Made by a program: the position numbers and the translations under genes
The notes under the pieces: model-generated
Database searches by the model: none
What the model saw: the letters and a program-made list of their open reading frames with translations, nothing else
What the model was told of the DNA's origin: nothing
In this document: piece after piece, positions 5,781-9,949 of the stretch
Layout of the letters: the number at the start of each line of letters is the position of its first letter
Numbering within the stretch: the first letter of the stretch is position 1
Source of the DNA: DATLTV01 sp035533375
GTDB taxonomy: Bacteria > Patescibacteriota > Minisyncoccia > UBA6257 > 2-01-FULL-56-20
Assembly: GCA_035533375.1 (NCBI GenBank)
Contig: DATLTV010000081.1
Coordinates: forward strand, 1 to 9,949
Length of the DNA: 9,949 bases
Direction of reading: 5' to 3'

Positions 5781-5799
5781 AAACAAAAAAAATAAACAT

Positions 5800-6048
5800 A
5801 TGGCGAACAGCGCATTTATGAAGCCGATGAAGTTGAGCGCCGAACTTGAGGCGGTCGTGGGGAAAGGTCCGATGCCGCGTTCGGAGGTGGTGAAAGGTCT
5901 CTGGGTATACATTAAAAAGAACGATCTTCAGGATCCCGCGAACAAGCGGAATATCAACGCCGACGCGAAGCTCAAAAAAGTGTTCGACGGCAAGGATGTG
6001 GTGAATATGTTCGAAATGACGAAGCTCGTTTCCAAGCATCTTTCCTAG
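5800..6048 (+). CDS. SWIB/MDM2-domain protein
   Basis: This small 82-residue protein consists almost entirely of one SWIB domain (about residues 9-82). The fold is recognised from the Pro-Arg-Ser-Glu-Val-Val-Lys-Gly-Leu-Trp-Val-Tyr-Ile-Lys run at 26-39, Leu-Gln-Asp-Pro-Ala-Asn-Lys-Arg at 43-50, then Ile-Asn-Ala-Asp, the Leu-Lys-Lys-Val-Phe core at 58-62, and a closing Phe-Glu-Met-Thr-Lys-Leu-Val-Ser-Lys-His-Leu at 71-81. In eukaryotes the domain occurs in SWI/SNF chromatin-remodelling subunits and, in a related form, in MDM2. In bacteria it occurs as stand-alone proteins or fused to topoisomerase, notably in Chlamydiae. The role is unknown; a nucleoid or DNA-associated protein is plausible. 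The ATG follows an A-rich leader without Shine-Dalgarno, and an intrinsic terminator lies 31 bases after the stop, so it may be monocistronic. Confidence 0.92.
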   Translation: MANSAFMKPMKLSAELEAVVGKGPMPRSEVVKGLWVYIKKNDLQDPANKRNINADAKLKKVFDGKDVVNMFEMTKLVSKHLS

Positions 6049-6078
6049 TCGGATTCCGCATAATAAACAAACAAAAAG

Positions 6079-6105
6079 GAGGCGGCTTTATCCCGCCTCT
6101 TTTTT
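6079..6105 (+). terminator. Rho-independent terminator after the SWIB gene
   Basis: The stem is gaggcgg (6079-6085) with ccgcctc (6093-6099), the loop has 7 bases, and a run of six T follows (6100-6105). The A-run before the stem can pair with the T-run. It is correctly placed for the SWIB gene and also lies just upstream of the next gene's -10 element. Confidence 0.88.
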
Positions 6106-6109
6106 GTCG

Positions 6110-6115
6110 TATAGT
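6110..6115 (+). promoter_or_regulatory. -10 element predicting a leaderless dus mRNA
   Basis: TATAGT (6110-6115, 5 of 6 consensus bases) ends six bases before the ATG at 6122, so transcription would start at or within a base or two of the start codon. The -35 position holds TTTATC (6087-6092, 17-base spacer), a poor match lying inside the preceding terminator. There is no Shine-Dalgarno, which fits leaderless translation. Confidence 0.45.
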
Positions 6116-6121
6116 GCCCAC

Positions 6122-7081
6122 ATGGCGTTGCAAAAAACTTTTTGGCAAAAAATGCAAAAGCCGATCATGGCGATCGCGCCGATGGCGAACGTGACGGATG
6201 CCGCGTTCCGGCGGATGTTCGTGGAATGCGGCCGGCCGGATATTTTTTGGACCGAGTTCGTATCGGTCGAAGGACTGCTCTCCGCGGGAAAAGAAGCGCT
6301 GCTTCCCGATCTGTGGCACGACGAGGCCGAGCATCCGATCGTGGCGCAGATCTTCGGCGGCAAACCGGAACAATTTGAGGAGGTCGCGCCCATGCTCCGC
6401 GAACTCGGTTTCGACGGCATCGATATCAACATGGGCTGCCCGGACCGCGGCGTTGAGGCGAGCGGCGGCGGCGCGGCGCTCATAAAAGATCCGAAGCTCG
6501 CACAGCGCATCGTCCAATCGCTCCGGAAAAGCGCAGGCGGCCTGCCGGTCTCCGTAAAAACACGCATCGGCTACAATACGGATGAGATCGCAACGTGGAT
6601 TCCCGCGCTCCTTGAAACGGAAATTGCCGCGCTCACGATTCACCTTCGTACGCGCGCGGAAATGTCGGGCGTGCCGGCGCATTGGGAGCTCGCGCCGAAG
6701 ATCGTGGCGCTTCGCGATCGTTATGCTCCGCAGACGCTCTTATTGGGGAACGGGGATCTGGATTCGTTGGAAATCGCCCGCGCGCGCGTCGAACAATCGG
6801 GATTCGACGGCGCGATGATCGGCAGAGGCGTTTTTGGGAATCCCTGGTTTTTCTCCGGGCGGACGCCGGATATCCGCGAACGGCTCGAACGCCTGGTGAG
6901 GCACGCCGAACTTTTCGAACGGCTCTATGTTGGCAGGAAAAGTTTCTCCGTCATGAAAAAGCATTTCAAGGCGTACGCCACGGGATTCGTCGGAGCAAAA
7001 GAATTTCGCGCCCGCCTGATGAATGCCGAAAACGCCGCAGAAGCGAAGAACGCCGTCGAACTGTTTTTGCGTGGAGCGTAA
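6122..7081 (+). CDS. dus: tRNA-dihydrouridine synthase
   Basis: This 319-residue flavoenzyme reduces specific uridines in the D-loop (or variable region) of tRNA to dihydrouridine, using FMN and NADPH. The N-terminal Met-Ala-Ile-Ala-Pro-Met-Ala-Asn-Val-Thr-Asp (16-26) is the FMN-binding start of the TIM barrel. Asn-Met-Gly-Cys-Pro (103-107) carries the catalytic Cys106, and a Gly-rich Ala-Ala-Leu-Ile-Lys-Asp-Pro run follows (118-124). Later motifs are Val-Lys-Thr-Arg-Ile-Gly (145-150), His-Leu-Arg-Thr-Arg (174-178), Gly-Asn-Gly-Asp (209-212) and Met-Ile-Gly-Arg-Gly with Gly-Asn-Pro-Trp (232-242). All expected family motifs are present and the length is normal. The Dus subfamily, and so the tRNA position, is not resolved by eye. 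The ATG at 6122 is chosen for family fit; an upstream TTG at 6104 falls in the terminator T-run. Confidence 0.94.
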   Translation: MALQKTFWQKMQKPIMAIAPMANVTDAAFRRMFVECGRPDIFWTEFVSVEGLLSAGKEALLPDLWHDEAEHPIVAQIFGGKPEQFEEVAPMLRELGFDGIDINMGCPDRGVEASGGGAALIKDPKLAQRIVQSLRKSAGGLPVSVKTRIGYNTDEIATWIPALLETEIAALTIHLRTRAEMSGVPAHWELAPKIVALRDRYAPQTLLLGNGDLDSLEIARARVEQSGFDGAMIGRGVFGNPWFFSGRTPDIRERLERLVRHAELFERLYVGRKSFSVMKKHFKAYATGFVGAKEFRARLMNAENAAEAKNAVELFLRGA

Positions 7082-7161
7082 AACCTTTTGTTTTAATGCG
7101 GAGTTGCACGCCGGAACGCGATGGATTAGGCTTACGATAGCTGAGTCGACCTTGATTATTC

Positions 7162-7166
7162 GGAGG
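7162..7166 (+). promoter_or_regulatory. Shine-Dalgarno GGAGG of the protease lipoprotein gene
   Basis: GGAGG lies five bases before the ATG at 7172. It fixes that start and contrasts with dnaJ, the transporter genes, the SWIB gene and dus, none of which shows a clear site. I found no confident promoter in the 90-base gap after dus. Confidence 0.8.
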
Positions 7167-7171
7167 ATGCA

Positions 7172-8101
7172 ATGCGTTTCATCCGTGTTTTTTTTGGCGC
7201 GGTCGTTCTTTTCTTTCTGTGGAGTTGCGGCTCGAAGTCCGGACCGGCGGTGGCGCCGGAGTCGGGGCAGGTTGCATACCATCAATCATTCCGATCGAGC
7301 GTGGCGCTCTTGGTGCTCGAGTGGAACGGCAGGCCGCAGATCCTCGCCTCCGGTTTTCTCATTGAAAAACGGAAAGGAATTTTCATGACCGCAAAACATT
7401 TCACCGATGCGATGGAGGCGCAGGGGACTGACCGGTGCAAGCTGTTCACAAACGGCCGTGTGTACGATGCGTACGTGATGAAGGTCCCGCCGCTCCGCGA
7501 CGCGGCGCTCATCCGCATCGAAGGGGCGTTCGATCCGAATCTTCTCTCCGATCCGTATCCCGTCGCCGCAACTCCTCCCGTAAAAGGCGACCCTGCATTC
7601 ATCGAAGGAATGCATCCGCATCCGTTCTTTATACAACTATCGGATGCAGAAGACGGCGTGCCGGACACGGTGGTGCCGATATTCCGGGAGTATTACCACA
7701 TCATCATGATTGATTCGACGCGGGAATCGGAGATCGTCTTCGATCACCTTGAAGCGACCGTCGTTGCGACGCACGAGCATGCGAATATAGCGCACGGCGC
7801 CGGCGGATCCGACCTTGATACCGTCCGCTACGACACGAACCTCTATTATCATCTGCAGACAAAGCGCGACCACAAGTTTTCGTTCGGCGGATTGAGCGGC
7901 GGTCCGGTCTTGAACGCCAAGGGCGAAGTGATCGGCCTGAATACCGCGGAAAGCACCTCGCGCTTCGAAATTACTCCGCAATCGCCGAAATCCGGCGGCC
8001 AAGCGGGGACGGTGACCATGAAAAAAGTGTTCGATACGATGTATATCACCCCTATCGACTCGGTCCGCGACCTCTATATATATGCGGCAAATGCGGATTA
8101 A
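7172..8101 (+). CDS. Trypsin-like serine protease lipoprotein
   Basis: This 309-residue product has a short type II signal peptide: positive residues at 2-5, a hydrophobic core at 7-17, and a lipobox Leu-Trp-Ser-Cys with Cys19. That predicts an exported, lipid-anchored protein. The body has a chymotrypsin-fold triad: His76 in Thr-Ala-Lys-His-Phe, Asp110 in Arg-Asp-Ala-Ala-Leu-Ile, and Ser242 in Gly-Leu-Ser-Gly-Gly-Pro-Val, followed by Lys-Gly-Glu-Val-Ile-Gly-Leu-Asn as in DegP-like and trypsin-like peptidase 2 domains. There is no PDZ domain. A long insert of about 100 residues (about 135-235), rich in His and Asp, separates the Asp and Ser parts. The substrate is unknown. The gene appears to stand alone, with its own ribosome site and terminator, so an envelope quality-control or signalling role is only a guess. 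Confidence 0.85.
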   Translation: MRFIRVFFGAVVLFFLWSCGSKSGPAVAPESGQVAYHQSFRSSVALLVLEWNGRPQILASGFLIEKRKGIFMTAKHFTDAMEAQGTDRCKLFTNGRVYDAYVMKVPPLRDAALIRIEGAFDPNLLSDPYPVAATPPVKGDPAFIEGMHPHPFFIQLSDAEDGVPDTVVPIFREYYHIIMIDSTRESEIVFDHLEATVVATHEHANIAHGAGGSDLDTVRYDTNLYYHLQTKRDHKFSFGGLSGGPVLNAKGEVIGLNTAESTSRFEITPQSPKSGGQAGTVTMKKVFDTMYITPIDSVRDLYIYAANAD

Positions 8102-8122
8102 TCCGTATTTGACCCGAGTATT

Positions 8123-8150
8123 CCCGCCGAAACAACGGCGGGTTTTTTTT
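8123..8150 (+). terminator. Rho-independent terminator after the protease gene
   Basis: The perfect 7-bp GC stem cccgccg (8123-8129) with cggcggg (8136-8142) has a 6-base loop and is followed by eight T (8143-8150). It lies 21 bases after the stop codon and isolates the protease gene from the moxR operon. Confidence 0.95.
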
Positions 8151-8180
8151 GATCTCTTTCGCCTCCCAAGCAGGCACAAA

Positions 8181-8208
8181 TTGACTTCCGGTTCGCCAAC
8201 GGTATGCT
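8181..8208 (+). promoter_or_regulatory. Sigma70-type promoter for the moxR operon
   Basis: TTGACT (8181-8186, 5 of 6) and TATGCT (8203-8208, 4 of 6) are separated by 16 bases, giving a start near 8215 and a leader of about 38 bases. It lies just downstream of the previous terminator, as expected for a new transcription unit. Confidence 0.65.
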
Positions 8209-8239
8209 TACAAGTAGCGACATATTGGCAACTGAAAAT

Positions 8240-8244
8240 AGGAG
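8240..8244 (+). promoter_or_regulatory. Shine-Dalgarno AGGAG of moxR
   Basis: AGGAG lies eight bases before the ATG at 8253. Another ATG at 8248 is in a different frame and too close to the site; the protein family fit supports 8253. Confidence 0.75.
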
Positions 8245-8252
8245 AAAATGAC

Positions 8253-9371
8253 ATGCGAGGAGAAGAAGCCCGCGAGAAGATCAAGTTGGTCGCCGCTCAA
8301 CCGAGAAAATGGCTGTTCGGCATCGATCGTGCCATCGACGAACTCGTCGAGGCTATGTTTACGCTTATTCCGTACACGGCGCACGGCAGAAAGGAACTGG
8401 GCCAGGCCCACGTGCTTCTGCGCGACGTGCCCGGGGTCGGCAAGACCGATCTCATACGCAGTTTGTCCTTCGCGGTGGGTGCGACTTCATCGCTTGTTTC
8501 CGGACATCCGGAACTCATGCCCAGGGATATCATGGGTGGCGAAATTTATATCGGACACACGGGAAAATTTTTCCTGCGCAAAGGCCCGATCTTCAGCCAC
8601 ATGTTCCTTTTCGACGAAATCAATCGCGCGCATGCGAAAACGCAGGCGCCGACGCTCCAGGCGATGGAAGAACGGATCGCCATCCTTGAAGAGACCGATG
8701 TGGACATGAAGGGATATCGGAAAGTGGAATTTCCGCTTCTCCCGGTCGGCGATGCTCCCGACGAACGGCGTTTGTTCTTCTGGTTCCTTGCGACGGCGAA
8801 TCCCGTCGAACAGGAAGGAACGTACGAATTGCCGGAAGCCCAGCTCGACCGCTTTACGTACTCGCTCCGGATCGGATATCCGGCGAGAGACTGCGAAATG
8901 CGGATACGGGCGGGAAATGTCGTGGGTGGAAGCGACGGCGTTCGCCCGACGATCGAAAATGTGATCAGTCTTCCCGAAGCGCTCGACGTGAGCGAACTGA
9001 TCTTCAAAGAGATCGAAAGTTCGGGCGGACAGGCAAAACGCGCGAACGAGTATATCCAGCGGCTTGTCGAGAATTCACGGCCCGAGTCCGCGGCGCGCGC
9101 ATCGGCGAAGAAGTCGCTCCGCGATTGCGTCGACCTGAATGTGCGCATGAAAGGCGGATTGTCTCCCCGCGCCAACTTCCATTTCGAAGCTGCGGCGAGG
9201 ACGAACGCTTTCCTCCACGGCAACGGGCGTTTCGTGACCGTCGACGACGTGAAGTCGGTCGCGGTGCGCATCATGAACCATCGCATCCAGCTCACGGGCT
9301 CGGCCAAAGGCCGGGGAATCACGGGAGAGGATGTAGCGCGGGAAATCATCGAAGGGACGGTCGCGCCATGA
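8253..9371 (+). CDS. moxR: MoxR-family AAA+ ATPase
   Basis: This 372-residue cytoplasmic AAA+ ATPase is of the chaperone-like group that activates or assembles VWA-domain and envelope partners. Walker A is Asp-Val-Pro-Gly-Val-Gly-Lys-Thr (58-65), Walker B Leu-Phe-Asp-Glu (119-122) followed by Ile-Asn-Arg-Ala, and sensor 1 Ala-Thr-Ala-Asn-Pro (180-184) followed by Glu-Gln-Glu-Gly-Thr-Tyr. The Leu-Asp-Arg-Phe arginine-finger region is at 198-201 and the sensor 2 Gly-Leu-Ser-Pro-Arg-Ala at 302-307. The segment between Walker B and sensor 1 (about 146-175) looks longer than usual for MoxR because of an acidic/basic stretch. The protein is also somewhat longer than a typical MoxR of about 320-340. 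The stop overlaps the ATG of the DUF58 gene (ATGA), the standard MoxR operon arrangement. Confidence 0.93.
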   Translation: MRGEEAREKIKLVAAQPRKWLFGIDRAIDELVEAMFTLIPYTAHGRKELGQAHVLLRDVPGVGKTDLIRSLSFAVGATSSLVSGHPELMPRDIMGGEIYIGHTGKFFLRKGPIFSHMFLFDEINRAHAKTQAPTLQAMEERIAILEETDVDMKGYRKVEFPLLPVGDAPDERRLFFWFLATANPVEQEGTYELPEAQLDRFTYSLRIGYPARDCEMRIRAGNVVGGSDGVRPTIENVISLPEALDVSELIFKEIESSGGQAKRANEYIQRLVENSRPESAARASAKKSLRDCVDLNVRMKGGLSPRANFHFEAAARTNAFLHGNGRFVTVDDVKSVAVRIMNHRIQLTGSAKGRGITGEDVAREIIEGTVAP

Positions 9372-9949
9372 CGCTTTACGAAGAAACGATCGCCTCGCTC
9401 GCGAAGATAAAAGGAGGGATTCCCGTAAAGAATCTCTCTTCACGCGAGCGCGTCGGCGAACACAAAAGCGTGTTCCGCGACCAGGGCATGGATTTCCATC
9501 AACTGCGGGAATACGATCCCGACCGCGATCCCGTGAACCGGATCGCCTGGAATCTTTCGGCGCAGCCGGGAGACGATCTCTGGGTGCGCGAAGCAATCGA
9601 AACGAAAGATACTCCGACGGTGCTGCTCGCCGACCTTTCTTCCTCGATCGATTTCGGGATGAACGGAGAGCTTTCCAAGCGGAAGCTGCTTCTCGAATGC
9701 ACGGGCATTTTGGCCTTGAGCGCGGCGCATGTGCAGGACCGCGTCGGGCTCGTGGGATTTACGGATAAGATCGTGATCGACGAACCGGCAAAGACCGGCG
9801 CCGACCATGCGTATTATCTGATCTCCCGTCTGTGCGCGTTTCTGGAACAGGTTCCGGCGCGTGAACGGCGGGGGACGGATCTACTCGCGGCGTTCGCGCA
9901 CGTGCGCGAACGGTATGCGGGGAGCATTCTCGCGATCGTTCTTTCGGAT
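9368..9949 (+). CDS. DUF58 / VWA-like protein, N-terminal part (cut by window end)
   Basis: The frame is open from the ATG at 9368 to the last base, giving 194 residues; the 3' end lies outside the window. The DUF58 core is visible: a Gly-Glu-His-Lys-Ser-Val-Phe-Arg run (30-37), Asp-Phe-His-Gln-Leu-Arg-Glu-Tyr (42-49), and Asn-Arg-Ile-Ala-Trp (57-61), where the family usually reads Ile-Asp-Trp. A VWA-like metal site follows, Asp89-Leu-Ser91-Ser-Ser93 (DxSxS), with Asp-Arg-Val-Gly-Leu (124-128) after it. Thr170-Asp171 may supply a further metal ligand. No N-terminal membrane helices are present, which matches the short soluble subgroup. The ATGA overlap with moxR implies translational coupling. 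The family is thought to act with MoxR ATPases; its exact biochemical role is not established. Confidence 0.9.
   Translation, partial: MTLYEETIASLAKIKGGIPVKNLSSRERVGEHKSVFRDQGMDFHQLREYDPDRDPVNRIAWNLSAQPGDDLWVREAIETKDTPTVLLADLSSSIDFGMNGELSKRKLLLECTGILALSAAHVQDRVGLVGFTDKIVIDEPAKTGADHAYYLISRLCAFLEQVPARERRGTDLLAAFAHVRERYAGSILAIVLSD

Noticed and set aside
5411..5815. Open frames of about 116-119 residues on both strands across the inverted-repeat element
   Set aside because: Both are rich in Arg, Ser and Pro, lack family motifs, and arise from GC-rich repeat sequence; the base-pairing explains the DNA better.
8082..8252. N-terminal extension of MoxR
   Set aside because: It would overlap the protease 3' end and run through its terminator and the moxR promoter; the ATG at 8253 has a proper Shine-Dalgarno.
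1..9949. UGA recoded as glycine
   Set aside because: TGA ends dnaK, the permease and moxR at the expected places, and no in-frame TGA interrupts any conserved gene.

Overview
The window is a GC-rich bacterial segment with all confidently called genes on the + strand. Several traits suggest a Candidate Phyla Radiation (Parcubacteria-like) genome: an 8-bp tandem repeat next to a start codon, very short or absent 5' leaders, a small conserved-looking membrane protein beside dnaK, and a stand-alone SWIB-domain protein. This placement is inference from style, not from a marker gene. TGA is used as a normal stop (dnaK, permease, moxR), so the UGA-recoding CPR lineages (Gracilibacteria, SR1/Absconditabacteria) are unlikely.

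Layout. (1) 1-2497, chaperone block: the 3' end of dnaK, an overlapping polytopic membrane protein of unknown function, a repeat-rich 105-bp spacer, and a complete dnaJ. (2) 2498-5344, metal-uptake ABC transporter: a strong extended -10 promoter with an overlapping dyad, a TroA/ZnuA-type binding protein, a REPIN-like inverted repeat, an ATPase with a His-rich tail, and an overlapping ABC-3 permease. (3) 5345-5799, no gene: a short spacer and then a 321-bp inverted-repeat element (5460-5780), which is either a MITE-like mobile element or a large structured RNA. (4) 5800-7081: a SWIB/MDM2-domain protein with a terminator, then a tRNA-dihydrouridine synthase whose promoter predicts a leaderless mRNA. 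(5) 7172-8150: a trypsin-like serine protease lipoprotein with a canonical Shine-Dalgarno and its own terminator. (6) 8181-9949: a promoter, a MoxR AAA+ ATPase and a DUF58/VWA-type protein (cut by the window edge) with overlapping stop/start, the usual start of a MoxR-DUF58 operon.

How the genes work together: DnaK and DnaJ form one folding machine. The binding protein, ATPase and permease form one importer, most likely for Mn or Zn. MoxR and the DUF58 protein are expected to act as an ATPase/adaptor pair on membrane or cell-envelope clients. The most intriguing unexplained DNA is the nested inverted-repeat element at 5460-5780; the REPIN at 3617-3695 and the AACGAGCC array ending exactly at the dnaJ ATG are also notable.
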